NCBI RefSeq assembly: GCF_013340285.1
Contig: NZ_BLVO01000016.1
Coordinates: 361,021 to 425,020 of the forward strand
From: Desulfovibrio subterraneus
Lineage (GTDB): Bacteria; Desulfobacterota; Desulfovibrionia; Desulfovibrionales; Desulfovibrionaceae
DNA: 64,000 nucleotides
Direction of reading: 5' to 3'
Shown: positions 23,903-33,307 of the stretch, piece after piece
Layout: each line of letters starts with the position of its first letter
Position numbering within the stretch: the stretch's first letter is position 1
The notes under the pieces: generated by a model
The model's database searches: none
The model's input: the letters and a program-made list of their open reading frames with translations, nothing else
What the model was told of the DNA's origin: nothing
Program-made: the position numbers and the translations under genes

Positions 23903-26900
23903 ATGGGCAATTGGCTACCAATTGGGCTGGTTTCTGTGATCGCTAACTCTGGAATCCTGACACTCATATTCTTTTTCCTCAAATCTAAGTACGATCACGT
24001 TTATTTAGCGTATTGGGGGTTAGCATTCGCCGCATTCTCTGCAAGAAGTGTTTGCATTCTGGCAAATGTCCTGATGGGAGAAGGCAACAAGGTGTTGTTG
24101 TTTGGCGAGCAATGTTTAATAATGATAGCGGCACTGCTTCTTTATAAAGGTATTACTTCTTTTGCGAGGAAGGTATTTCCGAAAAGATTATATGTATTTT
24201 CTTTACTATTTATACTTTTTTTATCTATAGCAGCATTTTCACAGAATCTCTGGAGTTATATATACATACCAAGTTATCTGTCTTTGGGAACAATATTTAT
24301 ATTGTGTAGCCATATGCTTTTCCGCCTCGACAGTGATTACGGAGATGTAGGGCGCAAATTATCTGGTGCAGCGTTTGCGCTTTGGGGGTTGCACCAATAT
24401 GATTATCCATTGCTGCGCCACATTGCGTTTATAAGTCCTTGGGGGTTCCTGTTCGGTTCGCTAATGGCCTTGCTCGTTGCCATAGGCACCATCATCATGT
24501 TCTTTGAAAAAATGCAGATTATCCAGCAACAGCAGGAAGATAAGTACCATTTCGTTCTTCAGTCTGCCATTGATGGGTTCTTTCTTCTTGATGATCAAGG
24601 GTATGTTAAAGAGGTTAATCAATCATACTGCCGCCTTACTGGTTTCCCTGCACGCGCTTTGCTGGGCAGGCATGTTGTCGAGCTTGATGCCGTGACGCAT
24701 CCAAACGAACTTAATGGAATCTTGATAGAAACTAGAGGAAAAGAGTTTAGCCGCTTTGAATCGAAGCATAAGCGAGTTGATGGCAGCGATTTTGACGTTG
24801 AGGTGAGTATCCAATACCAACCCCTTGGTACGCCATATTTCAGCGGGTTCGTGCGTGACATCACTGAACGAAAAGCTTCAGAATTGGCCCTTTACGAGAG
24901 CAATGAGAAGTACAAGAACCTATTTGATACCATAGATGACCCCGTCATGGTGGCAGAGGTGGCCACCGGAATTATCCTTGAGTGCAATAAGGCGGCCGAG
25001 CGGTATTTTGGACGTTCCCGGGATATGCTTGTGGGCCAGCGCCAGAAAAGCGTCATGCATCCTGTTCAAGCTGAAGAGGAAGACTGCTTTGCTGTCGACT
25101 TTAAAGCTCACGTGGGAACCGAAGGTATCACGCAAGATGTCACTGTGCTGGCCAACGGCAATATGCTTCGAATCGTCTCAATTCGCACTACTCCAATAAA
25201 TATCCAAGGGAAGAATGCCATTCTTGGCATATTCCGAGATGTCACCGAGCGCACCAGAACGGAGGATGAATTACGAAAGTCCGAGCTGACCTTGCGCACC
25301 CTGATGAATAGCATCCCGGATCCTGTTTGGCTCAAGACTCCAAACGGTGTGTATATGCACTGCAACGAGGCTTTTGAGCGTCTCTCCGGCAAGAAAGAAG
25401 CGGAGATGCTCGGCAAGGACGACTATGCCTTCTTCGACCAGGAATTGGCGGATTATTTTAGAGAGAAGGACTTGTTGGCCATTAAGGCAGGCTCTCCCAG
25501 CATCAACGAAGAATGGTTGACTTACGCCGAAGATGGCTACCGTGGCTTTTTTGAGACCATAAAGACGCCGATGAAGGGCGCTCAAGGCCAATTGATAGGC
25601 GTGTTGAGCATCGCCCGCGATATTACCCAGCGCATGCGAAACGAAGAGGCCCTCAGGGAGAGGGAGATGTTTCTTCAAGAGATTCAGAGAATCGCCATGA
25701 TCGGGGGTTTGAAGGTCAACATCAATGAAGACTATCTGTTCTGGAGCGACGAGGCTAACCGCATCATAGAGATGCCCATTGACTATAGGCCGAGTCTCTC
25801 TGAAGGCATGCAATACTTTTCGCCTGAGTACCTTCCGCAGATAAGGCAGGTGCTGACCTCGGCTCTGACCGATGACGCTACAAACGACATGGAGTGTGAG
25901 CTGACAACCGCGAAGGGCAAACGCAAATGGGTCCATCTGCGCGCGGTTGGCAAAATGGAAGCTGAAGACCGCACTTCGGTAATCGGCATAATTCAAGATA
26001 TCGATCAACGTAAAAAGGCCTCTCTTGAGCTGCTTGAGGCTAAAGCCAGAGCAGAAGCAGCTAACAAGGCCAAGTCAGAGTTCCTGGCGAATATGAGCCA
26101 TGAAATCCGTACGCCGCTCAACGGAATTATGGGCATGCTCCAATTGTTATCGGCCGTTGCCAAGTCTCCAGAAGAAAAGGAATACCTGGATAAAGCCATT
26201 AACTCATCCGACAGGCTCGCGAGTTTGTTATCTGACATTCTTGACCTCTCGCGGATCGAAGCGGGCCTGATGCCTGTACGAGTGGAACAGTTCGAAATTC
26301 ATAGTCTAATGCAGTCGGTTGTGGATTTGTTAAGCATGAGCGCCAAGGAAAAGAGTCTCACGCTTGAATGTGGCATTGATGAGCGTCTTCCGCATGCCGT
26401 GCTGGGCGATGAAGTTAGAGTGCGACAGCTGTTGCTTAACCTTACCGGCAATGCCATCAAATTCACTCGGCAAGGGACTGTGCGGATCGACTTTTTCGCC
26501 CTGCCCAGAAGGGGGGCAGCCGTCTGCCATATCCTCTTTGTCGTACAAGATACCGGGACAGGAATATCGGAGGAAGCGCTAGAATACGTTTTCGAACCCT
26601 TTGTACAAGAGGAAAGTTCCTATGTACGCCGGTTTCAAGGAGCGGGCCTAGGGCTAGCTATAGTAAAACGGATTGTGAAGTTGCTTGAAGGAGGGCTCGC
26701 CATAGACAGTGAGCCTGGAGTGGGGACTTCGGTGTACGTCTCAATACCGTTTGGGATAAACCCCGAACTATCAGTATTGCCCGAAGCGACCATCAAGTCG
26801 ACACGCGCGGAAGGACAGCGCGTTCTTCTGGCCGAAGACGACGGCGTGACGCGAATTGCGACGATGAAGCTCCTTGAGCTGGCAGGATTTCAAGTGACGG

Positions 26901-27202
26901 TGGCCGTGGACGGGCTAAACGTTTTGCAGTGTCTTGAAGAAGGCTCTTTTGATATAATCCTGATGGACATTCAAATGCCAGAGTTGGACGGCGTCGAGAC
27001 TGCCTTGGCCATTCGTAGCCAAGAGCGTTTCAAGAGGGTGGCGGACATCCCCATTATTGCCGTTAGTGCATACACAATGGTCGGAGACAGAGAAAGGTTT
27101 ATGGCTGCCGGAATGGATGATTACGTAGCCAAGCCAATTAATATTACTACACTTACGGCTTTAGTACTTAAGGTCATCGAGAGACGAGCGCTAAAGTCTT
27201 AA
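23903..27202 (+). CDS. Hybrid sensor histidine kinase, 7-TM-like input, multiple PAS, REC
   Basis: About 1099 aa from the ATG at 23903 (GGGAGG upstream). The first ~210 residues hold about seven hydrophobic segments, a membrane input domain without a large periplasmic loop. Three or four PAS/PAC units follow (IDGFFLLDDQGYVKEVNQSYCRLTGFP, IDDPVMVAEVATGIILECN, IPDPVWLKTPNGVYMHCNEAF and a further less clear one). Then come HisKA (His in FLANMSHEIRTPLNGIMG), HATPase_c (GLGLAIVKRIVKLLEGG) and a C-terminal receiver (Asp in IILMDIQMPELDG, Lys in VAKPIN). No cognate output gene adjoins it. It is the only gene between repeat copies A and B. Confidence 0.9.
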   Translation: MGNWLPIGLVSVIANSGILTLIFFFLKSKYDHVYLAYWGLAFAAFSARSVCILANVLMGEGNKVLLFGEQCLIMIAALLLYKGITSFARKVFPKRLYVFSLLFILFLSIAAFSQNLWSYIYIPSYLSLGTIFILCSHMLFRLDSDYGDVGRKLSGAAFALWGLHQYDYPLLRHIAFISPWGFLFGSLMALLVAIGTIIMFFEKMQIIQQQQEDKYHFVLQSAIDGFFLLDDQGYVKEVNQSYCRLTGFPARALLGRHVVELDAVTHPNELNGILIETRGKEFSRFESKHKRVDGSDFDVEVSIQYQPLGTPYFSGFVRDITERKASELALYESNEKYKNLFDTIDDPVMVAEVATGIILECNKAAERYFGRSRDMLVGQRQKSVMHPVQAEEEDCFAVDFKAHVGTEGITQDVTVLANGNMLRIVSIRTTPINIQGKNAILGIFRDVTERTRTEDELRKSELTLRTLMNSIPDPVWLKTPNGVYMHCNEAFERLSGKKEAEMLGKDDYAFFDQELADYFREKDLLAIKAGSPSINEEWLTYAEDGYRGFFETIKTPMKGAQGQLIGVLSIARDITQRMRNEEALREREMFLQEIQRIAMIGGLKVNINEDYLFWSDEANRIIEMPIDYRPSLSEGMQYFSPEYLPQIRQVLTSALTDDATNDMECELTTAKGKRKWVHLRAVGKMEAEDRTSVIGIIQDIDQRKKASLELLEAKARAEAANKAKSEFLANMSHEIRTPLNGIMGMLQLLSAVAKSPEEKEYLDKAINSSDRLASLLSDILDLSRIEAGLMPVRVEQFEIHSLMQSVVDLLSMSAKEKSLTLECGIDERLPHAVLGDEVRVRQLLLNLTGNAIKFTRQGTVRIDFFALPRRGAAVCHILFVVQDTGTGISEEALEYVFEPFVQEESSYVRRFQGAGLGLAIVKRIVKLLEGGLAIDSEPGVGTSVYVSIPFGINPELSVLPEATIKSTRAEGQRVLLAEDDGVTRIATMKLLELAGFQVTVAVDGLNVLQCLEEGSFDIILMDIQMPELDGVETALAIRSQERFKRVADIPIIAVSAYTMVGDRERFMAAGMDDYVAKPINITTLTALVLKVIERRALKS

Positions 27203-27374
27203 TCTGAGATGGCCGGCCCCCCCAAAAAAAAGGGTGTGCACCATTCATTTACGTCTAGGGTGCTTCATTGAGCCTAGAGGCGCCTTTCAAGTGAACCTTT
27301 TGTCCAGCTTTGTGGGTCCAAAATGTGTTGCGCTTGCTGCCACATTTCTAAATAGGTATAGGATGTGAGATGGA

Positions 27375-27700
27375 AAACGAGCTGAATATCCCCGGTCGGC
27401 AAATGCCGCCAATTGCCCGGCTTTACTCTTCTTAATCTCAAATATCTCATTGAAGTACAAGAATAGTCTTTCCAGTGGGGTTGTATGGCATTCAAGAGAT
27501 CATCGGTTCAATCCCGTTCAGTTCCTCCACGCGAACACAAGCGGTTATGTCGAAAGACATGGCCGCTTTTTCTTTGTTGCTGAATGTTCACTGAATCTCA
27601 GTGTCGCTGATGTGTTGGACTATCGGGGGAGGTGCTTGGGATATTTGGGAACTGACAATACACCATCACTGAAGATTGAACCTTCAGTGGTTGAAATGCG
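27375..27700 (+). repeat. tRNA-Ala att-type repeat, copy B
   Basis: Same organisation as copy A: upstream conserved block from about 27,379; tRNA-Ala 3' half at 27485-27528, with mutations in the anticodon stem (AAGAGATC) and acceptor end (GTTCCTCCA); terminator hairpin at about 27540-27572; and the downstream block with CTGAATGTTCACTGAATCTCAG and CACCATCACTGAAG. It is more decayed than A in the tRNA part but closely similar downstream. Confidence 0.82.
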
Positions 27701-28334
27701 CCTTGATCCAAAAGTCATTTGTGAAAGGTAAATGCAGCGTGGGCAGTTTCAGGATTGCTTCAAGCCTGCCAATTCGCCCATCTCGCCTCTTCGAGAATTA
27801 TCGGCTATAGGGATGAATGAGGTGCAGCCCCTGAGGGCGTGTTACTAATTTTGTACTTGGTATAAAAAACTTGGGCTGGTCAATGTAGATATTACATAAA
27901 GCCTATATTGGCACATGTATTGATGTAAGTTTTTAATATTTACGCTGTGAATGTTGATTGAGACTTCATACCTTTTGGTGGTTGGAGTTGAGCCACCATG
28001 CCTCTCCTGCCAATCATGAGCTGGTCACATCAAATACAATATCATACATGTATTAATAATTTGGAGATCTTCGAGCGGTGCATGGGAAAGTGTAAATATC
28101 AAGTATGTCGTAACGTTATCTTTTTGTTGCTGTAAATAGCATGATATGCATAATCAGTGTTGTTGCGACCAGTATGTCGAGTTGTGAATTGTGATTTTAT
28201 TTGTATTAATTTCTGCAAGGGTGGGTGTGGGTAATAATATAATAGCTATATTGATTGTATTCTTGGAGTTGGTTGTAATTATCACTTCGGAATAAAAAGT
28301 ATTTGTCCACTTAGTTTTGAGGTAAAGGATAAAA
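27701..28334. other. AT-rich non-coding stretch
   Basis: About 630 bp between repeat B and the cyclase gene. I see no gene, structural RNA or clear terminator. It is noticeably AT-rich and should contain the promoter of the AmiC-PAS-GGDEF gene; AAAGGA lies just upstream of that start. Confidence 0.4.
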
Positions 28335-30488
28335 ATGCATTCACCTATACATATTGGTATTTTGCATTCGCAGGAAGGGCCAATGGCTCCCAACGAGCTC
28401 CTGCTTATTAAAGCAGCCCTTTTGGCTGTTGATGAGATTAATGAAAAAGGGGGGCTGCTCGGTCGAAGGGTAAAGGCCCACATTCCGGAGTGGCTGTCTG
28501 ATGCAGAATCCTTTGAAAAAGCGGCCAGTAGCCTTCTTCGCCAAATAAAGCCATGCGCTCTGTTTGGCTGCTGGACTTCTTCGTCAAGAAAAGCAGTAAA
28601 ACGGGTTGTGGAGCAGCAGAATTCATTGCTCTGGTATCCTGTGCAGTACGAGGGATTGGAGCAATCTCCCAATGTCGTATACACTGGCAGCTGTATGAAT
28701 CAACAGATCGCGCCAGCCGTTGAGTGGGCTCTTTCAACAGGGAAACGACGTTTTGCATTAGTTGGCTCGGATTATGTCTTCCCTCGTACGGCCAACAAGC
28801 TTGTAACATCTATGCTCGCCATGACAGATGCCCATGTCGTATATGAGAAATATAAGCCTCTTGATTGCAAGGACTTTTCCTCTCTTATAACTGATCTGCG
28901 CGAATCTAGGCCAGACATAATTATCAATACCGTCAACGGTATTGGCAATATCTACTTTTTCGAGCAAATGTACCGTGCCGGCATGCAAGAGCAAGGCATT
29001 ACCTTGTCCATGAGTTGCACTGAGGATCTATATTCAAAATATTCTTATAGTCCCAAGGGGCACCTTGCATGCTGGGGATACTTCCAGTCTCTCGACAATC
29101 CTGACAATAGATCGTTCCTTAGAAAGCTTGCATCCGCCGGAATCTTTGTTTCTTCAGATCCCATAGCCACGGCTTACAGCCAGGTGCTATTGTGGGCCTC
29201 TGTCGTTGAGCGCATCGGCTCGTTCGATCATGTGGATGTACGAAACAACCTTGCAGGAAGTGGCATAAATTGTCCCCTCGGCCGATTAGAGATCAGGCCA
29301 AACCAGCATGTTCTTCGAAACGGCCTTATCGGACGATGTGACGAGCATGGACAATTCGATGTTCTTTGGCAGAGTGACGGGCCAATCGAGCCTCTGCCGT
29401 GGCTGGGGATTGAACAGACTGACTTGCCATTCAAGGGGCTGCTACTACAGGTGCTCAACCAATTGCCGCAAGACATAACAATGCGTGCTCAACTTGAAAC
29501 AGAAGTTTTGGCGCGCAAGGCAATGGCAACTGCTCTGGAGAAAACTATCCGGAGACTCTCGGAATCAGAGGAGATCGCCAAAATTGGTGGGTTTGAACGC
29601 AATCTGGAGTCTGGTGAAGGATACTGGTCAGATACGTTATTCCATATCCTTGGTGAATCTCCTGGCAAGTTACGACCAAGCCTGAGGGAATTTACTCGCC
29701 ATTTGCTCGAAGAAGATCGGCAGGATTTTGTTCGTGCAATTTCAAAATCGGTACGTAGCGCCACAGAATTGAATTGTCGATGCCGCATCCGGAGAGCAGA
29801 CGGAAAAATTCGCCATGTGCAGGTACGCAACGTTGTGCTTTTTGACGAACATGGCTGTGCGAGCCACTACCATGGCACTGTGATGGATATAACTGACCAA
29901 GTGTTGATTGAAGATGCTCTTAAGGCGAATGAAGAGAGAATGCGTCTTCTCGCTCAAACAGACGCGTTGACTGGACTATTGAACCGACGAAGATTTTTGG
30001 AATTAGTGACTAAGGAAATAGAACGTAGCGATCGATATGCTCTGCCGTTTACGCTTATCATGTTCGACGTTGATAAGTTTAAATTGGTTAATGACACATA
30101 CGGGCATGATGTAGGCGACAAGGTCCTGAAGAGCATTTCCGAGCGTGCCAAGGAGGTCGCACGGGAAGTGGACATAGTTGGCAGGCTGGGGGGCGAAGAG
30201 TTTGCGATTGCTTTGCCGCAGACAGGAATGGATGGTGCAATCGCAGTTGCGGAACGGCTCCGTGCGACCGTCGAGGATCATGTGATAACCATACAGAATC
30301 ACGCCTTGCATTGCACAATCAGCCTCGGTGTGGCCGCCATGACAGGATGCATAAACAACGCTGACGGCCTCCTTAAAGCCGCAGATCTTGCGGTATATCG
30401 TGCTAAGAAGGAGGGACGCAACCGAGTGGAGAGAATGATCCCCGATGACTTCGCGTCTGCTTGCGCCTTGACGGAAAGCAATCAATGA
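28335..30488 (+). CDS. Cytosolic AmiC/UrtA-like ligand-binding protein fused to PAS and GGDEF
   Basis: 717 aa. Residues ~5-360 match periplasmic-binding-fold amide/urea sensors (IHIGILHSQEGPMAPNELLLIKAALLAVDEINEKGGLLGR, LYSKYSYSPKGHLACWGYF). There is no signal peptide or membrane helix, so the sensor is cytosolic as in AmiC. A PAS/PAC unit (~410-530) and a GGDEF diguanylate cyclase domain follow, with GGEEF active site and an RxxD inhibitory site (REVD) five residues before it, so product inhibition by c-di-GMP is expected. It is the only gene between repeats B and C. A small amide, urea or related ligand controlling c-di-GMP synthesis is the natural inference. Confidence 0.85.
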   Translation: MHSPIHIGILHSQEGPMAPNELLLIKAALLAVDEINEKGGLLGRRVKAHIPEWLSDAESFEKAASSLLRQIKPCALFGCWTSSSRKAVKRVVEQQNSLLWYPVQYEGLEQSPNVVYTGSCMNQQIAPAVEWALSTGKRRFALVGSDYVFPRTANKLVTSMLAMTDAHVVYEKYKPLDCKDFSSLITDLRESRPDIIINTVNGIGNIYFFEQMYRAGMQEQGITLSMSCTEDLYSKYSYSPKGHLACWGYFQSLDNPDNRSFLRKLASAGIFVSSDPIATAYSQVLLWASVVERIGSFDHVDVRNNLAGSGINCPLGRLEIRPNQHVLRNGLIGRCDEHGQFDVLWQSDGPIEPLPWLGIEQTDLPFKGLLLQVLNQLPQDITMRAQLETEVLARKAMATALEKTIRRLSESEEIAKIGGFERNLESGEGYWSDTLFHILGESPGKLRPSLREFTRHLLEEDRQDFVRAISKSVRSATELNCRCRIRRADGKIRHVQVRNVVLFDEHGCASHYHGTVMDITDQVLIEDALKANEERMRLLAQTDALTGLLNRRRFLELVTKEIERSDRYALPFTLIMFDVDKFKLVNDTYGHDVGDKVLKSISERAKEVAREVDIVGRLGGEEFAIALPQTGMDGAIAVAERLRATVEDHVITIQNHALHCTISLGVAAMTGCINNADGLLKAADLAVYRAKKEGRNRVERMIPDDFASACALTESNQ

Positions 30489-30699
30489 TTGGATCAAGTG
30501 CCCTGAGTTGCCGAAACGCCACTTGCTTACGGCGAATATCGTTTGTCTTGATACAAGCTTCGCCATCCTTGAGGAGGGCAAGGCTCTGTGTCTCAGTGAA
30601 TCATCATTTTTTCATGGTCGTCTCCTGACATGGGTATGCCAGAAACTCTATTTTTGACCTCTGTCCATTTAGGGGAAGCTTACGCTTATAGGTGTAGGA
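30489..30699. other. Non-coding stretch with a short dispersed repeat
   Basis: The segment 30643-30683 (AAACTCTATTTTTG... TTTAGGGGAAGCT) matches 23701-23743, which lies between the operon relic and the hybrid kinase. It is therefore a second, shorter repeat shared by these modules. No gene is evident. Confidence 0.5.
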
Positions 30700-31040
30700 T
30701 ATGAGACGGAAAACGAGCTGAATATCCCCAGTCGGTAAATGTCGCCAATTGCCCGACCTTACCCTTCATGATCTCCCGTATCTCATGGAAATGTCGAGAC
30801 AATATTTCCCCTAGGGCGGCATGGCATTCAATCGGTCATCGGTTCAATCCCGTTCAGCTCAACCACGCGAACACAAGCGGCTAAGTCGAAAGACATGGCC
30901 GCTTTTTCGTTGATGCTGAATGTTCACTGAATGTCAGTGCTGCTGGTGAGCCGCATCTTCGATATCTGCGCTTGGGATATAAATGGGCCGGCGAAACACA
31001 CCGCTGAAGGTTGAACATCCAGTGGGTGCAATGCGTCTTG
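30700..31040 (+). repeat. tRNA-Ala att-type repeat, copy C
   Basis: The upstream block begins about 30,700; the tRNA-Ala 3' half is at 30821-30864 (ATGGCATTCAATCGG, acceptor end GCTCAACCA with one change), the GAAA-loop terminator at about 30876-30907 and the downstream block TGAATGTTCACTGAATGTCAG at about 30918. It is followed without a gap by the 3' end of an integrase of the 5,011-6,051 type, showing a direct link between repeat and integrase. Confidence 0.85.
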
Positions 31041-31043
31041 AAA

Positions 31044-31390
31044 CGTCAGGCGATCAGCCAGTTATCCAGTGTGTAGGGGTGAAACGAAGCATCTGATAAT
31101 TCTTCGGATAACCCGACTCAGAACCAAAAGGCCGAATAACTACGTGGTGGCCTCGGTGGACGAGCTGGACGGTGAAGAGGGGAGCTGGGCTTTTTCCGAA
31201 GGAGGCAAGGAGGCTACCACTCCTGAAAGCCTCTGTGGTCGCTCCTGTGGTCTGTTCTTGAGAGAATGCGAGGGGGGGCTGTGAGGCAAGTCTGGCAGTA
31301 TATGGGATCAAAGATTATTCGTAAGGTAATAGTTCAGCCGGAAGCTTCCATTCAGGGCTTCATCTCAGGGGTTTAACCTTGATCTCTGGC
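31044..31390 (+). pseudogene. Relic of integrase 3' end, 91-aa ORF and lipoprotein gene
   Basis: 31,044-31,076 matches the last codons of the second integrase (GATCAGCCAG...GTGTAGGGG); 31,080-31,280 matches the 91-aa ORF with frameshifting changes; 31,312-31,370 matches the 3' end of the lipoprotein gene (GGAAGCTTCCAT). The block follows the order of 6,020-6,490 with small deletions. It is the decayed right end of an element related to the one at the window start. Confidence 0.75.
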
Positions 31391-31510
31391 ATGTTGATTC
31401 TGGCAACACGTATGTCCGCCTTAGCTAGTGGTTCAGTTCTCTCGGGTCACCTCTGCATAGCGTCTTTTTCGGGACTGTTCAGCGGAAACGCCACAGAACA
31501 TGGGTTGTTG

Positions 31511-33307
31511 CTATTTGGTTAACCCCAAGGGGGAATCGTCTTTGTCCCCATAATTACACAACCAGTTCTCAAGCTTTATAAAGTGTTGATCCGCCATTGG
31601 CGGCACTATCTTCTGAAAACGCCAATGTTTTTGCACAAAAGTTGGTATCAAACGGGCTCCTCCTGCAAGCATACAGTATCGGGCTCCGACTTGCCCCAGC
31701 CATTTTTTTGAATAGATGCCTCTCGCAGTTGCTCTGCCGGAGATCAGGCTCTGCTTGAGCATGTCTTTCCAGAAGGCTGGGCGTGCTGCTTGATAATCTG
31801 TCCCAACCTGAACCTTTACCGGTGCGCTAGACAGATGTTTTGTACAGTCGATGGGAAAAGGCTGAGATGTGAAAGGGAAATTGAACATGCGCGGATCAAG
31901 TTTTTCCATGATCTTGAGAAAAAGCAGGCCGTTTTTCCTGTACCGCGCAGGAATACGAAGAAGTTGTCTGCACAGAGCAGCACTGCCAAAAGGGGTGCGA
32001 AGTGGTTGCCAAAAAAACACGATCGGATTCAGCCATTTTCCGCCTCCCAAATGATCTTGATTGAGAAAACAGCGAATATTATTAAGTAAATAGTACTTGA
32101 GATCTCTGTTCTCATCTCTACCGTAATCAGCATTATTTGAGATGGGAACAAATCGGGAGGAATTATATTCACAAAAATCAGATGAGAAATAAGTTTGAAA
32201 CACAGCCTCACGTCTACTTTCTAGGGCGGAAAAATCAGGGGGCAGTCCTTTGAGATAGCCGGAAAAATGACCGTGAATGCCGTATTCCAACTTCACTGGC
32301 CTTAACGGCTCGTACAAGCACTTCTGCTGTTCCGATTCTGCCAAAATGTTTGGGTTTTTTCCGAGGTGTTGGACTTTATGGGGAAGGCCAAATGCTGCGC
32401 AGATCTGTTTCGCGATGAGAACATCTCGATCTTCACTCTCTGATAAGTCCGGACTGCATATGGTTACCCATTGCATGGATTGCCTTATGGTATCAGGCAG
32501 ACAAGCCATCATGAGTCTGCTGTCATAACCGCCGGTTATAGGCAAGGTGGGAACTCGCCCATCTTGCAGAAAGGCGTACATGCTATGCCGCATATGCTCG
32601 CATAACAACTCGGCGGCAGCACCTAGAGTAAGTGAATCGTCTATTGTGTAGTCCCAGTCATCGTAGCAGGAGGTTGTTATGGTCAACGAGCCGTCGTTGA
32701 ATGATATGCCAATATCGCTGGCAGGGGGTGCACTGTTGAGGTCCAGCAAAGGAGTGCGCCCGTCACAGCTGAACCCGTATAATGCCCAGTCTGCCAAAAA
32801 CTGTGTGTCGAGTTTATGTGGCAGGCCAAGCTCAATAAGCACCTGATATTCACTGGCAAAGGCTATCCATCTGTCACGCTGTACAATGTAAAGGGGGTAT
32901 AACCCCATGGCGTCGTTAACCATGCGGAGAGAAAGTGTTGTGCGGCAGTAGCGGGCAATGCAGAAGTGACCGTCAAGCATGCGCAGGCGATCCGCGTCAG
33001 TACTGAATATGCTGTTCAGAAAATCATGTCCCTCTTCTGAGTCAAGACTGCCCGGAAGTGTTCTTGAAAAGGGTGCGGAAAAGAATTCTCCGCCAATAAT
33101 GTAGGTGTAGTTTCTTTTTTTATCACTGAAAATGCACTGTACTCCCTCTGGAGCAAAACCTCCGAGCAACCCATGGGCTGTGGGGCATGTTTGCAGAGAG
33201 CGCAGTCCGCTCAGTGAAGCGGCTTTGAGCATGGCAGCCTCCATGGCCTCGAATTCCTTGTCGTGAAGAAAAGGGGTGGCTGAAACCATGCCGAAAACTA
33301 TGGTCAT
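31511..33307 (-). CDS. Asparagine-synthase-like amidotransferase/ATP-PPase
   Basis: 598 aa. The N-terminal half resembles the glutaminase-type fold of asparagine synthetases (MLDGHFCIARY, NDAMGLYPLYI, ASEYQVLIELG), but the protein starts MTIVFG, so the catalytic Cys2 is missing and glutamine hydrolysis is unlikely. The C-terminal half has the ATP-pyrophosphatase loop TGGYDSRLMM (usually SGGxDS). Such proteins activate a carboxylate as an acyl-adenylate and make amide bonds, as in Asn, beta-lactam or lasso peptide synthesis. Its start overlaps the end of the upstream membrane acyltransferase gene by 4 bp. No precursor peptide gene was found; product unknown. Confidence 0.75.
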   Translation of the reverse strand: MTIVFGMVSATPFLHDKEFEAMEAAMLKAASLSGLRSLQTCPTAHGLLGGFAPEGVQCIFSDKKRNYTYIIGGEFFSAPFSRTLPGSLDSEEGHDFLNSIFSTDADRLRMLDGHFCIARYCRTTLSLRMVNDAMGLYPLYIVQRDRWIAFASEYQVLIELGLPHKLDTQFLADWALYGFSCDGRTPLLDLNSAPPASDIGISFNDGSLTITTSCYDDWDYTIDDSLTLGAAAELLCEHMRHSMYAFLQDGRVPTLPITGGYDSRLMMACLPDTIRQSMQWVTICSPDLSESEDRDVLIAKQICAAFGLPHKVQHLGKNPNILAESEQQKCLYEPLRPVKLEYGIHGHFSGYLKGLPPDFSALESRREAVFQTYFSSDFCEYNSSRFVPISNNADYGRDENRDLKYYLLNNIRCFLNQDHLGGGKWLNPIVFFWQPLRTPFGSAALCRQLLRIPARYRKNGLLFLKIMEKLDPRMFNFPFTSQPFPIDCTKHLSSAPVKVQVGTDYQAARPAFWKDMLKQSLISGRATARGIYSKKWLGQVGARYCMLAGGARLIPTFVQKHWRFQKIVPPMADQHFIKLENWLCNYGDKDDSPLGLTK

